A stretch of 64,000 bases of DNA. Source: Pectobacterium parmentieri. GTDB taxonomy: Bacteria; Pseudomonadota; Gammaproteobacteria; Enterobacterales; Enterobacteriaceae. The stretch is from positions 1,550,001 through 1,614,000 of the forward strand of contig NZ_CP015749.1 of NCBI RefSeq assembly GCF_001742145.1, read 5' to 3'. A program made the translations under genes and the position numbers. A model generated the notes under the pieces. It was given only the letters and a program-made list of their open reading frames with translations, did no database searches and was not told where the DNA came from. Positions 17,863-27,365 of this stretch are shown here, piece after piece. The number at the start of each line of letters is the position of its first letter. Position 1 is the stretch's first letter.

Positions 17863-19035
17863 ATGCAAAGAATGCTCAATTGTGTCCAGCACTATGGCTG
17901 GGGCAGCAAATATGCCTTAACTGAGCTATATGGCATTGATAATAAAAATGATTTACCGATGGCAGAACTGTGGATGGGTGCGCATCCCAAAAGTAGTTCG
18001 GCGGTTATTGATGAAAAAGGCAACACCTACAGCCTACGTGAGATGATTGCCGAAGACGCGGCTGCCCACCTTGGCGCAACGATCGCGCAACGTTTTGGCG
18101 AATTACCCTTTTTATTTAAAGTACTGTGCGCAGAACAACCACTTTCTATTCAGGTTCACCCGAGTAAATCAGCGGCAGAACAAGGCTTTGCGAAAGAGAA
18201 TGCAGCAGGTATCGCGCTGGACGCGGCCGAAAGAAACTATAAGGATGCCAATCACAAACCAGAATTGGTCTACGCGCTAACGCCTTTTCAGGCGATGAAC
18301 GGGTTTCGAGAATTATCTGAAATTGTGCACCTACTGGAGCCAGTTGCCAGCGCGCATCCGTCAATCGCCGCATTTTTACAACAGCCTGACGCGAAAAACC
18401 TCGCCATGCTGTTCACCAATCTGCTGAGTATGGAAGGTGAGCAAAAATCTCGCGCGCTCGGCGTATTGAAAGCCGCGCTAAACAGCCAAAATGGCGAACC
18501 CTGGGCCACCATCCGCGCAATTACCCACTATTATTCCGATGACAATGGGTTGTTTTCCCCGCTGTTGCTGAACGTTATTACACTTCAACCCGGCGAAGCC
18601 ATGTTCCTGTTTGCTCAAACGCCACATGCCTATCTGAAAGGCGTGGCATTAGAAGTCATGGCTAACTCGGATAACGTGCTGCGTGCGGGGCTAACGCCGA
18701 AATACATTGATATTCCAGAGCTACTGGAAAATGTGGTATTTGAAGCCAAACCCGCAAACCAATTACTGACGACGCCACACCGACAGGGTAATGAACTGAG
18801 TTTCCCTATCCCTGTTGGCGATTTTGCTTTTTCACTGCATGAACTGAGCCAGAATCCACAAACGCTCAGCCAAAACAGTGCTGCTATTGTATTTTGCGTT
18901 GACGGTCATGCCGTCCTACAAAAAAGTGAGCAGCGACTCTCGCTACATCCAGGAGAATCCTGCTTTATTTCCGCCAGTGAATCACCGATAACGGTTGAGG
19001 GACAAGGGCGTCTCGCTCGCGTATTTAACCGATAA
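17863..19035 (+). CDS. manA: Mannose-6-phosphate isomerase, class I
   Basis: A 390-residue type I phosphomannose isomerase interconverting mannose-6-phosphate and fructose-6-phosphate. The N-terminal domain has the MAELWMGAHPKSSS motif and the zinc ligands in SIQVHPSK and HKPELVYAL. The region NVLRAGLTPKYID matches the family signature containing the catalytic arginine. AGAGA precedes the ATG. It is divergent from fumC across about 240 bases that should hold both promoters; no specific operator (for example Mlc) was recognised. Confidence 0.95.
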   Translation: MQRMLNCVQHYGWGSKYALTELYGIDNKNDLPMAELWMGAHPKSSSAVIDEKGNTYSLREMIAEDAAAHLGATIAQRFGELPFLFKVLCAEQPLSIQVHPSKSAAEQGFAKENAAGIALDAAERNYKDANHKPELVYALTPFQAMNGFRELSEIVHLLEPVASAHPSIAAFLQQPDAKNLAMLFTNLLSMEGEQKSRALGVLKAALNSQNGEPWATIRAITHYYSDDNGLFSPLLLNVITLQPGEAMFLFAQTPHAYLKGVALEVMANSDNVLRAGLTPKYIDIPELLENVVFEAKPANQLLTTPHRQGNELSFPIPVGDFAFSLHELSQNPQTLSQNSAAIVFCVDGHAVLQKSEQRLSLHPGESCFISASESPITVEGQGRLARVFNR

Positions 19036-19154
19036 CGCGCTCCTTACACGGTTGTTACACGTGTATAGCGTTGAAATTTACCCGTGTATTGCATTAAAAG
19101 TTATCTACGTTCTGCGTTGAAAACGCGCATTTTTTTACTAAAGGATGAATAAAA

Positions 19155-20705
19155 ATGAAGAAGTCGTTAGTCGCCGTAGGCGTTATTGTTGCTCTGGGCG
19201 CCATCTGGACCGGCGCATCCTGGTACACCGGTAAGCAGTTAGCTCAGCAGATTGATGGTTTTACCGATACGTTGAATACACAAATTAAGCAAGCCTACCC
19301 GAATGCAGGGTTGAAAGTCGTTTATCGCGACTATCAGGGTGGCGTATTCAGCAGCACGCTAGCCTATGTGTTACAGAGCGATGGCACAGCAAAAGGCACA
19401 CAATTCCTTGCGCCCGGTGAAGAACTTGTCTTCAACGAAACCGTCTCTCATGGGCCGTTCCCGTTGGCACAGCTCAAGAAATTCAACCTCGCACCAGCGA
19501 TGGGCTCTGTCCATACCGAGTTGGCTAATACGCCAGCCGTCAAAGCCTGGTTTGAACTGACTAAAGATAAGCCGTTCTTTACGGCCGAAACCCGCGTCGC
19601 CTACAGCGGTGATACGCAGTCACTCATTACGCTGGTGCCGATCGACCATCAAACGCCAGAACAGAAATTTTCCTTCAGCGGTGCGGATATCTTGTTGGAC
19701 ATCGGGCATGACCTGCGCAGCAGCAAGATAGATACCACAATCAGCAGCGTGAAGATGGAAAGGAAGAATGCCTGGGGCCAGACAGAAAATGTCGATGTCA
19801 CCGATTTTTCCATCAAGGGAACCAATCAAAAAGGCAAATTCGACCTTGATTTAGGTGATGGCGCCCTGTCCCTTAAATCCATGACGTTTACCGTAGAAGG
19901 TGGCGAGCCCGTTAAACTCAACAACTTCTCTCTGCAAAGCAGCGCGACAGAAGATGACAAAAATTTGGCAGCCAAAATAGCCATTACGCTGGATTCCTTA
20001 ATTATCGGAGACCGCAATCTGGGCTCAGGTAACGTGAACATGTCTATTTCGCAGCTTGATGGCGAAGGCACGAAGCAATTCCTCGCCGCCTATCAGGCAA
20101 GAGTACAGAAACTGTTGCAAGACCCGAGCACGATGGACCCCGATACTTATCAGCACGACGTTGCCATGTCTGTTCTGCAATATCTGCCACAGTTGCTGAA
20201 AGGCAATCCGAGCGTTGAAATCTCTCCAATCAGTTGGAAAAACAGTAAAGGCGAAGGGACATTCACGCTGGCGCTGGATTTAACCGATCCGTTGCAGAGC
20301 ACCGATAAAGCCGCTGACGCGGCGGTATCGGATGAAGAAAAAATCATTCGTCAGTCGGTCAAAAAGCTCGATGCGAAGCTCAATGTCCCGTTGGATATGC
20401 TGGCAGAGTTAATGATACAAGCAGGGCCGAAACCCGCGAACGATGAAGAGCAAAAGCAGGCGACAGAAATGGCGCAGCAGCAGGCAAAGATGATGGCGGA
20501 TATCGGCCAAATGAACCAGTTGAGCGTCACAAAAGACAACGCAATTACCAGCTCACTGCACTACGCTGATGGTCAAATTGACTTCAACGGCAATAAAATA
20601 CCGCTAGCCGACTTCATCGCCCCTTATTTCGCCGTTCCCACGGAAGAAGGTGAAGAGTCTCTGCCCGGTGCACAAGAAGAACCCGTTACGCCACCGGTAC
20701 AATAA
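19155..20705 (+). CDS. ydgA: YdgA family protein (DUF945)
   Basis: A 516-residue protein with one N-terminal hydrophobic segment (residues about 4-23) and a long, mostly beta-rich extracytoplasmic part. It resembles E. coli YdgA (DUF945), including the opening GASWYTGKQL, YRDYQGGVFSS and the SHGPFPL motif. The C-terminus is acidic and proline-rich, probably disordered. Function is not established; AsmA-like or lipid-transport roles are only speculation. It follows manA as in E. coli, with a 119-base gap and its own AAGGA ribosome site. Confidence 0.9.
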   Translation: MKKSLVAVGVIVALGAIWTGASWYTGKQLAQQIDGFTDTLNTQIKQAYPNAGLKVVYRDYQGGVFSSTLAYVLQSDGTAKGTQFLAPGEELVFNETVSHGPFPLAQLKKFNLAPAMGSVHTELANTPAVKAWFELTKDKPFFTAETRVAYSGDTQSLITLVPIDHQTPEQKFSFSGADILLDIGHDLRSSKIDTTISSVKMERKNAWGQTENVDVTDFSIKGTNQKGKFDLDLGDGALSLKSMTFTVEGGEPVKLNNFSLQSSATEDDKNLAAKIAITLDSLIIGDRNLGSGNVNMSISQLDGEGTKQFLAAYQARVQKLLQDPSTMDPDTYQHDVAMSVLQYLPQLLKGNPSVEISPISWKNSKGEGTFTLALDLTDPLQSTDKAADAAVSDEEKIIRQSVKKLDAKLNVPLDMLAELMIQAGPKPANDEEQKQATEMAQQQAKMMADIGQMNQLSVTKDNAITSSLHYADGQIDFNGNKIPLADFIAPYFAVPTEEGEESLPGAQEEPVTPPVQ

Positions 20706-20806
20706 GCCAGTTCTCGGTAGTCTGACGCGCTAAAACACACGGTGGTCGCCCTTGCAGCCACCGTTTTTTCTGTCCTACCTCTTCTGCTTGATATCGAGAT
20801 AACATC

Positions 20807-21784
20807 ATGCCCGCGTTGAAATCCTTCATGGAAGCCCATCAGGTCGCGATCTATTTTTTTGCCGTGATCGCGGCGGTGACAACCGCCCTGGTGTTGCCAG
20901 AAACGGAGCAGTTGGATGTCGTGATTAATCCCGCGCTGGCGCTAATGCTGTTTGTCACGTTCCTGCAAGTTCCGCTGACCACGATCGGAAAAAGCCTCAC
21001 CCAGGTTAGATTCATCGGCGCACTGATCGTTGCCAACTTCATCGTGATCCCCTTGCTGGTCGCAGTGCTGTTGCCCTTTCTCCCTGCTGAACCGTTGTTG
21101 AAACTGGGTATTCTATTGGTGTTACTCGCACCTTGTATTGACTACGTAGTGACATTCGCGCATCTGGGCCGCGCCGCTGCCACCCGCCTGTTGGCCGCTA
21201 CGCCCATACTATTGATGCTGCAAATGCTGGCGTTGCCCTTCTACCTGACGCTATTTCTCGGCCATGATGCCGCAGGGCTCATCGTCTTCGCCCCCTTTAT
21301 CGATGCATTTATCTGGCTGATTGCCCTGCCTTTAGCGCTAGCAGCTCTTCTGCAATGGCTTGCGCCACGTCAGCTTACGATAGCGACATTGACGGAGGTA
21401 TTGGGCTACCTGCCTGTTCCGGCTACCGCATTGGTGCTGTTTATCGTGGTGGCTGCGGTCATTCCACCGTTACGCGCCACTTGGGCCTCGGTTTTATTCG
21501 TCGTGCCGTTTTATCTGCTTTTTGCACTGTTGGCACCGTTGCTCGGTTGGTTCACTGGTCGCATGTTCCGACTGGATTCTGCCGGCGGGCGGGCGGTGGC
21601 GTTTAGCGCCAGCACGCGTAATTCGTTGGTTATTCTACCGTTGGCATTGGCAATACCGGGGGCGTTACCGCTACTTCCGGCCGTGATCGTCAGCCAAACG
21701 TTGGTGGAGTTACTCAGCGAACTCATCTATATCCGGGTTATCCCGATGTTGAACGCCCCTATAACAGGACAAAAAAGACAATAA
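20807..21784 (+). CDS. BASS/ACR3-type membrane transporter
   Basis: A 325-residue inner-membrane protein with about ten hydrophobic segments, of the bile acid:sodium symporter superfamily. It resembles arsenite (ACR3) or related permeases in PALALMLFVTFLQVPLT, LVLLAPCIDYVVTFAHLG (a cysteine in the ACR3-like position) and FSASTRNSLVILPLALA. No arsR, arsC or other arsenic gene is near, so arsenite export is only a possibility. It occupies the place between ydgA and add where E. coli carries uid and other genes, so it is an accessory insertion or a replaced segment. Confidence 0.8.
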   Translation: MPALKSFMEAHQVAIYFFAVIAAVTTALVLPETEQLDVVINPALALMLFVTFLQVPLTTIGKSLTQVRFIGALIVANFIVIPLLVAVLLPFLPAEPLLKLGILLVLLAPCIDYVVTFAHLGRAAATRLLAATPILLMLQMLALPFYLTLFLGHDAAGLIVFAPFIDAFIWLIALPLALAALLQWLAPRQLTIATLTEVLGYLPVPATALVLFIVVAAVIPPLRATWASVLFVVPFYLLFALLAPLLGWFTGRMFRLDSAGGRAVAFSASTRNSLVILPLALAIPGALPLLPAVIVSQTLVELLSELIYIRVIPMLNAPITGQKRQ

Positions 21785-21905
21785 CAGAGGGATATTGTGC
21801 AACGATCGTCCAAAACACTTGAGTTTTAGCGGTAACAATTAGCTATTTACCACGATTTCTTTTTATACTTTGTCGCACGAAAAACAGTAATCAGATAATA
21901 ACATT

Positions 21906-22919
21906 ATGATTGATTCATTCCTGCCATTGACGGACATCCACCGCCATTTGGATGGCAATATCCGTGCCCAGAGTATTCTGGAACTCGGACGCCAGTTCAA
22001 TATTGCGTTACCAGCCAACGATCTTGAGGCCCTTCGCCCTCATGTTCAGATCACTAAAAATGAGCCAGACTTACTGAGTTTTTTACAAAAGCTCGACTGG
22101 GGTGTGGCCGTGCTCGGTTCGCTAGACGCCTGTCGCCGTGTCGCTTACGAGAATGTTGAAGATGCCATGAAGGCCGGGCTGGACTACGCCGAGCTGCGCT
22201 TCTCTCCCTACTATATGGCGATGAATCATAAGCTGCCGATTGCCGGCGTTGTTGAAGCGGTGATCGACGGTATTACCGCAGGTAGTCGTGATTTCGATAC
22301 CGACATTCGCCTGATTGGTATTATGAGCCGGACATTCGGCACAGAGGCCTGCCAGCAAGAACTGGATGCGCTGTTATCCCAACGCGATCGCATCGTAGCG
22401 CTCGATCTGGCAGGTGATGAACTGGGGCACCCAGGTGCGCTGTTTACTTCTCACTTCCAACAAGCCCGCGATGCTGGCTGGCACATCACCGTTCACGCAG
22501 GGGAAGCTGCCGGGCCGGAAAGTATTTGGCAGGCGATTAATCATCTGGGCGCTGAGCGCATCGGGCATGGCGTTACTGCGATTATCGATCCTCATTTGAT
22601 GACGCACATGGCAGAGAATGGAATTGGTATTGAATCCTGTCTGACCTCCAACATCCAAACCAGTACAGTGGAATCACTGGATAAGCATCCGTTGATCCAC
22701 TTCCTGCGTTACGGCATTCCAGCCACCATCAACACTGACGACCCTGCGGTTCAAGGCATTGAAATCCGACATGAATATGAAGTTGCAGCCCCCCTTGCTG
22801 GCCTGACGGCGGTCGAAACCCGTAAAGCGCAGGAAAATGGCCTGAACATTGCGTTTATCAGCGAGCAGGAAAAGCAGCAACTGCGCGAAAAGGTTCTGCG
22901 CAAACGCGGTTCTGCCTGA
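21906..22919 (+). CDS. add: Adenosine deaminase
   Basis: A 337-residue zinc hydrolase converting adenosine and deoxyadenosine to inosine forms in purine salvage. Zinc and catalytic residues are visible: DIHRHLDG (two His), [11 protein letters not shown] (His, catalytic Glu), ERIGHGV (His) and the STVE...NTDDPAV segment with the two aspartates. It is colinear with E. coli Add apart from a slightly longer tail. The ribosome site is weak. It stands alone with a terminator about 45 bases after the stop. Confidence 0.96.
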   Translation: MIDSFLPLTDIHRHLDGNIRAQSILELGRQFNIALPANDLEALRPHVQITKNEPDLLSFLQKLDWGVAVLGSLDACRRVAYENVEDAMKAGLDYAELRFSPYYMAMNHKLPIAGVVEAVIDGITAGSRDFDTDIRLIGIMSRTFGTEACQQELDALLSQRDRIVALDLAGDELGHPGALFTSHFQQARDAGWHITVHAGEAAGPESIWQAINHLGAERIGHGVTAIIDPHLMTHMAENGIGIESCLTSNIQTSTVESLDKHPLIHFLRYGIPATINTDDPAVQGIEIRHEYEVAAPLAGLTAVETRKAQENGLNIAFISEQEKQQLREKVLRKRGSA

Positions 22920-22963
22920 TTACAGTGACGTCATGTCGTCACTTCTGCCTACCTTCACATGAA

Positions 22964-22989
22964 AAACGGCTAACTATCGTTAGCCGTTT
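22964..22989. terminator. Bidirectional terminator between add and the NTF2-like gene
   Basis: A perfect 11-bp stem AAACGGCTAAC/GTTAGCCGTTT with TATC loop. The minus-strand reading has a run of five T after the stem; the plus-strand reading has three. It separates two convergent genes. Confidence 0.85.
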
Positions 22990-23015
22990 AGTACGAATTT
23001 ATTACAGTTGATCAC

Positions 23016-23474
23016 TCAATCCTTCGGCGTTGCCGACGAATGGTGTGAGCTGATCAACCACTGCTTCCCGTCCCAAATGTAGGTGTAAGTAAAGCGCGCT
23101 TTGGCCTCACTTCCATCACCAAATGTGAAAGTGTAGGTTCCCGTGTCAACTGCGTCATTACAGTCGATACGGATCGTGCGGGTGTCAATTTTCCCAACTG
23201 GTTTTTTCGCTAGAAAATGCTCGAAGTAATCAATACGCTCCGCGTCATTCGTGCGCGGTTTACCCGATAATGTCGGTAACAACACAGCATCTGACGCATA
23301 ATTTTTGTTAACTTTCTTCGCATCACCGGTTTGCAACGAGGCATTCCAGCGGTCAAATAACGATGCAATCTGTTTTTGATCGGTTTTCACACAGTCCACA
23401 TGCTGAGCTGCCTGCACGGATGCAGAAGCCAACGTCCCTAGCATCGCTAAAGTTAACACCGCTTTTTTTAACAT
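23016..23474 (-). CDS. Exported SgcJ/EcaC-type NTF2-like protein
   Basis: A 152-residue protein with a Sec signal (cleavage after VQA) and an NTF2-like alpha+beta fold related to SgcJ/EcaC and calcium/calmodulin kinase association domains: LFDRWNASLQTGDAKKVNKNYASDAVLLPT then GTYTFTFGDGSEAKARFTYTYIWDGKQWLISSHHSS. The conserved SSHHS end is typical. Two cysteines (HVDCV, RIDCND) may form a disulfide in the periplasm. No function can be assigned; such domains bind small ligands or act as isomerases. GAGGGA precedes the ATG. Confidence 0.8.
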   Translation of the reverse strand: MLKKAVLTLAMLGTLASASVQAAQHVDCVKTDQKQIASLFDRWNASLQTGDAKKVNKNYASDAVLLPTLSGKPRTNDAERIDYFEHFLAKKPVGKIDTRTIRIDCNDAVDTGTYTFTFGDGSEAKARFTYTYIWDGKQWLISSHHSSATPKD

Positions 23475-23643
23475 ATTCCCTCGATCTCAAAGACTCATTA
23501 TCACCAACTGTGCCCTGCTCTCGACAACGAATGTCGATGAGCCAGCATTGTTATAACGTACTGGATCGGGGAAGTGATACAGTTTTGAAACTATCACTGT
23601 AATAGACTATTTAATTTATTTCTAAATGGTTACAGATGATAAT

Positions 23644-23664
23644 GCCCCTCGTCGTGCGAGGGGC
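23644..23664 (-). terminator. Probable terminator hairpin after the DUF1176 gene
   Basis: A perfect 8-bp GC-rich stem (GCCCCTCG/CGAGGGGC) with a 5-base loop lies about 95 bases beyond the minus-strand DUF1176 stop. The tail on that strand (ATTAT) is a poor U tract, so termination is uncertain. Confidence 0.5.
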
Positions 23665-23756
23665 AGAAGACCAATCTTACGGAAACGGAAGGCTGAATGG
23701 CCTACTCGCGCTCATTCGGCTAGCCAGGCGTACTTAAGCTACCTTGCTCAGGTTTT

Positions 23757-24818
23757 TCATTGCTCTTCGAGGCTCGACTTAGTACGCCACAGGACTGGCC
23801 AATAGGCCTGATCCAGTCCCATACACGTGTTCATTTGGGCTGCACGCAGCAACGTGAAACTATTGCCGTTATAGCGCCAGCGCAGCGAGGTACCACAGCC
23901 TCCCATGCCCATCGCAAGCGTATAACTGCTCAGCTCACCAGTGGTGGGGTTAAATTCGACGTAACCATGGGGCAGCATATACGGAAAACGTGGCACCTCG
24001 GCAATCTGCGCCGTGCGCGCTTGTTCAGGGTGGTTTAAGGGGGTCTGATAAATACTGTAGGCACAGTTGTATGCCCCACAGCTCGTTTCGATGATTACCA
24101 GTGCTTGATCTTCACTCAAGGCGAATGTTTCTGCTTTTGGCGGAGTGCCTTCAACCAAATCCCCCTGCCAATCCTTACGAGTTGCAGCAATCACCGCATC
24201 TGCTATCTCTTTTGCCCTTCCCTGGGTCAGGGCCGCGGGTGTATACCAACTCGGCAACGGCGGTGCGGCAGGCGGTTGCGGTACACTGCTACCTGGCACT
24301 TGTCCCTTGGCGATCAGTGCGTCCTGTGTACCAACCCGCCCCTGAACCGAATCCATCAGCAAAAGAGACGCGCTCATCCCGTTCAGCGAGGCAACGGAGG
24401 TACCGCCCTCGATGGGCAATATCAATTCCTGCCCGTTACGTAATTCTTCGATCAAGGACTTGGCGTCCGTTCCGGTCAATGCGAAAACCTCGGGGACATC
24501 GCCTTCTTTCAGTTCGCCAGGCCCAAATCGATTTTTTATCGGCTTACCATCGAGCGTTGGTTGGCCACGAGGGGCGTTGTAGCTAAACACCCCCACCCGT
24601 AAGGTGCCCTGCGGGCCGGCTTTACGCGTTACACGCAGGCTGAAAGTCATGATACCGATGTCGTCGCGTATTGGGACGGCACCGATGGCAGTGCATTCAC
24701 GTGTGTTATCACAGCCAATAATCCAGTCCTTGATGTCAAGATCCAAGGGGACGTCTTCGGCGGCGTTGACACTGCTAATGCCTACGACCATAAGGAATAT
24801 GAGGGTGTATCGAATCAC
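23757..24818 (-). CDS. Exported DUF1176 family protein
   Basis: A 353-residue protein with a Sec signal (cleavage near VNA-AE). It carries the DUF1176 pattern: an N-terminal IKDWIIGCDNTRECTAIG with two cysteines, a proline-rich linker around residue 185, ETSCGAYNCAYSIY, and a C-terminal GGCGTSLRWRYNG/NTCMGLDQAYWPVLWRT. The six or more cysteines suggest disulfides in the periplasm. The family has no known function. Translation starts at GTG 24818 with CAGGAG upstream. Its neighbours are unrelated. Confidence 0.85.
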   Translation of the reverse strand: MIRYTLIFLMVVGISSVNAAEDVPLDLDIKDWIIGCDNTRECTAIGAVPIRDDIGIMTFSLRVTRKAGPQGTLRVGVFSYNAPRGQPTLDGKPIKNRFGPGELKEGDVPEVFALTGTDAKSLIEELRNGQELILPIEGGTSVASLNGMSASLLLMDSVQGRVGTQDALIAKGQVPGSSVPQPPAAPPLPSWYTPAALTQGRAKEIADAVIAATRKDWQGDLVEGTPPKAETFALSEDQALVIIETSCGAYNCAYSIYQTPLNHPEQARTAQIAEVPRFPYMLPHGYVEFNPTTGELSSYTLAMGMGGCGTSLRWRYNGNSFTLLRAAQMNTCMGLDQAYWPVLWRTKSSLEEQ

Positions 24819-25095
24819 AAACGGACTCCTGTAGTACCAGCAAAAATCTTAGAACCGGTTCAGTTTATCTGAACAGTTTCGGGCGTTTTGTTAAGCGGAT
24901 TTCTGCCTCGATTATGCTGCATCCCTTTTTGGTGTCAGCGCGTTGAAGTCAGCGTGATCCGGCGTCTGCTGGTCAAGGGATTGTCCGTACAGAGCGAAAA
25001 CAGCGCTAGGCATCAGGCGTTATCCACGTGCAATTACTTCCACGGCTGATTTTTGCGCCCCTCGCGTTATATCGCGAGGGATCGATAATATCTTA

Positions 25096-26085
25096 CTAAT
25101 GAGACGTATCTTGTTCTTTCGTTATCCGTTTGGCATAACGCTGTGCCAGCGCGGCGCACACCATCAATTGAATTTGATGGAAAATCATTAACGGCAGCAC
25201 CATCGCGCCGACAGCGGCCGCAGGAAACAGCACGTTTGCCATCGGAATCCCATTTGCCAGGCTCTTTTTCGAACCACAGAAGACAATGGTGATTTCATCG
25301 GCGGTATTAAAGCCCAGCTTGCGCGCAGCCAGCGTATTCACCACCAGCACAATCGTTAACAGCACCATCGAACAACCAACCACCGCCAGCAGCGACCAAC
25401 CGTTGATCTGCCCCCAAATTCCCTCAACCACTGCCTCACTAAAGGCGACATACACCACCAAAAGAATCGATGACCGGTCAGTAATATTAATCAGCTTACG
25501 GTGACGTTCGACCCACTTGGCAATCAACGGACGTGACAGATGACCGATGACGAAAGGCACCATCAATTGCATGATGATGGAACCGATAGCGTGCAGCGTA
25601 TCCGTTTCGCCCCCCTGCGTTTGCATCAGCAAACCGACCAGGATCGGCGAGAGAAACACGCCCAAAATGCTGGACGCAGACGCACTACAGATTGCCGCTG
25701 CCACGTTACCACCGGCCATAGAGGTATACGCTATCGCCGACTGCACCGTCGCCGGTAGCGCGCACAGATAGAGGAAACCAAGGTACAACGTCGGCGTCAG
25801 CACAATCGGTGACAGCAGACTCATGCCCATTCCCAGCAGCGGAAATAAAATAAACGTGCTGGCAAACACCACCAAATGCAAACGCCAGTGCCCCATCCCG
25901 GTAGTAATCGCTTCACGTGAGAGCTTCGCACCATGCATAAAGAACAGCAGAGCAATTGCCGCCGTTGTCAGGTACTCAAAGAAAACCTTCACGGAGCCTT
26001 CAGCAGGAAGAATCGACGCCGTCACCACAACCAGAATCAGAACCAATAAAAACTTATCAATGCGTAACCGTTGTAACCACCCCAT
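25096..26085 (-). CDS. yfeH: BASS family transporter YfeH
   Basis: A 329-residue inner-membrane protein of the bile acid:sodium symporter family, YfeH subgroup (SBF-like, PF13593), with about nine or ten hydrophobic segments. Marks are LLFFMHGAKLSREAI, CALPATVQSAIAYTSMAGGNVAAAICSASASSILG and the FCGSKKSLANGIPMANVLF motif near residue 275. ATG 26085 is preferred to the upstream GTG because AAAGG lies eight bases before it. E. coli yfeH lies elsewhere, so this is a local insertion between add and ydgJ relative to E. coli. Substrate unknown. Confidence 0.88.
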   Translation of the reverse strand: MGWLQRLRIDKFLLVLILVVVTASILPAEGSVKVFFEYLTTAAIALLFFMHGAKLSREAITTGMGHWRLHLVVFASTFILFPLLGMGMSLLSPIVLTPTLYLGFLYLCALPATVQSAIAYTSMAGGNVAAAICSASASSILGVFLSPILVGLLMQTQGGETDTLHAIGSIIMQLMVPFVIGHLSRPLIAKWVERHRKLINITDRSSILLVVYVAFSEAVVEGIWGQINGWSLLAVVGCSMVLLTIVLVVNTLAARKLGFNTADEITIVFCGSKKSLANGIPMANVLFPAAAVGAMVLPLMIFHQIQLMVCAALAQRYAKRITKEQDTSH

Positions 26086-26137
26086 GCCTGACACCTTTCC
26101 CCTAGCCTGTTATCAGCCCAATTGACACCCTAACAAT

Positions 26138-26161
26138 ACGGGCGATCCTAAGATCGCCCGT
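26138..26161 (-). terminator. Terminator-like hairpin after ydgJ
   Basis: A perfect 10-bp GC-rich stem ACGGGCGATC/GATCGCCCGT with a 4-base loop stands between the ydgJ stop and yfeH. The T tract on the minus strand is weak (ATTGTTA). Confidence 0.65.
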
Positions 26162-26202
26162 TTAAACAAAGTGTTAACTATCTGGAATAAAACGCAGTAA
26201 AT

Positions 26203-27249
26203 CTAGCTATTTTTCAGCGTAACGGCTTTTTTCTGCTCATAGGAGAGCAATCCCAGCTCGATCAGTTCCATCACCTGAATGGCCTGATGCACGCTGACAG
26301 GGTTTTCACCTTTGCCCAACAGCGCATCGCGTACTGCCGCGTAATACGCCGGATAGTTACCCGGGATCGTTGCAATAGTTTGCTCTGCCGTGATGCCATC
26401 GCGGGACAGCGTCAGCACGCCATCACGCTTATCCTGCCCCCAATCAGCTAGCGGCGGACGTTCACCTGCTTTCAGACGATCTTCCTGTGGGTCGAGACCA
26501 TATTTTACAAAGCTACCGCGCGTGCCATGCACGGTATAACGTGCGGAGGCTGCCGCCACCAGCATGCTGGCATGCAACACCACCCGGCGCTGCGGATAAA
26601 TCAGCGTCGCGTGGAAGTAATCTATTGCCTTACTCCCAGGCCTCAACCGTGCCATATCTACCTGAATTGCCACCGGCAAACCAAACAATTCCAGCGCTTG
26701 ATCCAACAAGTGCGGCCCAAGATCGTACCAGATCCCACTACCTTCACTGCCGTCTTCACGCCAGCGTTGACGAACCTCGGGGCGAAAACGATCGAAATGC
26801 GATTCCATATACACCACATTTCCCAGCGTTCCCGCTGACAGTAGCTGTTTCAACGTCAGAAAATCGCTGTCCCAACGGCGGTTATGGAAAACAGAAAGCA
26901 TTTTCCCGACACGCTCAGCAATCGCACCCAGCTCGCATGCTTGTGACAACGTCACTGTAAAAGGTTTATCGACGACAACATGCTTACCCGCTTCCAGCGC
27001 CAGTTTCGCCAGCGGGAAGTGCGTGTCATTGGGGGTAGGGATAACAATGAGGTCAATATCGGGATCGTTAAACAACGCCTGCGGGTCTTTCTCAACCCGC
27101 AAATTAGCCCAATCCGCATGCACTTTTTCAGCATTGCTGCTGGACACGGCCACCAGTTCCATCCCAGCCGTGCCTGCAATTAACGGCGCGTGGAACGTCT
27201 TACTGGCATAGCCGTAGCCCAGCAGTCCAACACGAACGGTCTCACTCAT
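26203..27249 (-). CDS. ydgJ: Gfo/Idh/MocA family oxidoreductase YdgJ
   Basis: A 348-residue NAD(P)-dependent oxidoreductase very close to E. coli YdgJ. The Rossmann start is RVGLLGYGYASKTFHAPL (GxGxxS), followed by VIPTPNDTHFPLA and the family lysine in VVDKPFT near residue 95; the C-terminal domain begins at SVFHNRRWDSDF, with the HLLDQALELFG motif. The substrate is not established. AAGGGG stands before the ATG. In E. coli it directly follows add; here two exported-protein genes and yfeH intervene. Confidence 0.93.
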   Translation of the reverse strand: MSETVRVGLLGYGYASKTFHAPLIAGTAGMELVAVSSSNAEKVHADWANLRVEKDPQALFNDPDIDLIVIPTPNDTHFPLAKLALEAGKHVVVDKPFTVTLSQACELGAIAERVGKMLSVFHNRRWDSDFLTLKQLLSAGTLGNVVYMESHFDRFRPEVRQRWREDGSEGSGIWYDLGPHLLDQALELFGLPVAIQVDMARLRPGSKAIDYFHATLIYPQRRVVLHASMLVAAASARYTVHGTRGSFVKYGLDPQEDRLKAGERPPLADWGQDKRDGVLTLSRDGITAEQTIATIPGNYPAYYAAVRDALLGKGENPVSVHQAIQVMELIELGLLSYEQKKAVTLKNS

Positions 27250-27365
27250 GACGATTCCCCTTAGCGTATTTTGACTTTGTGATTTCTCACTCAGTATATA
27301 CCCGTCATCCGCCAGATTGCAGAGGGGGATCGCCGCCAGGGGAATCTAGCGCGTTTTTGTGTTCG

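Noticed and set aside
24101..24586. A 161-codon plus-strand frame opposite the DUF1176 gene
   Set aside because: Low-complexity, Arg/Ser/Pro-rich product; the opposite strand has a signal peptide, a domain match and a good ribosome site.
25058..25080. Strong hairpin CCCTCGCG/CGCGAGGG after yfeH considered as its terminator
   Set aside because: On the minus strand the stem is followed by GCGCAAAAAT, with no U tract, so intrinsic termination is not supported; it may only stabilise the transcript end.
26060..26080. GTTGTAACCA inside yfeH, partly like a Ter core
   Set aside because: Only nine or ten bases agree and the conserved flanks (GTAT before, TAAA after) are missing; it lies in coding sequence.
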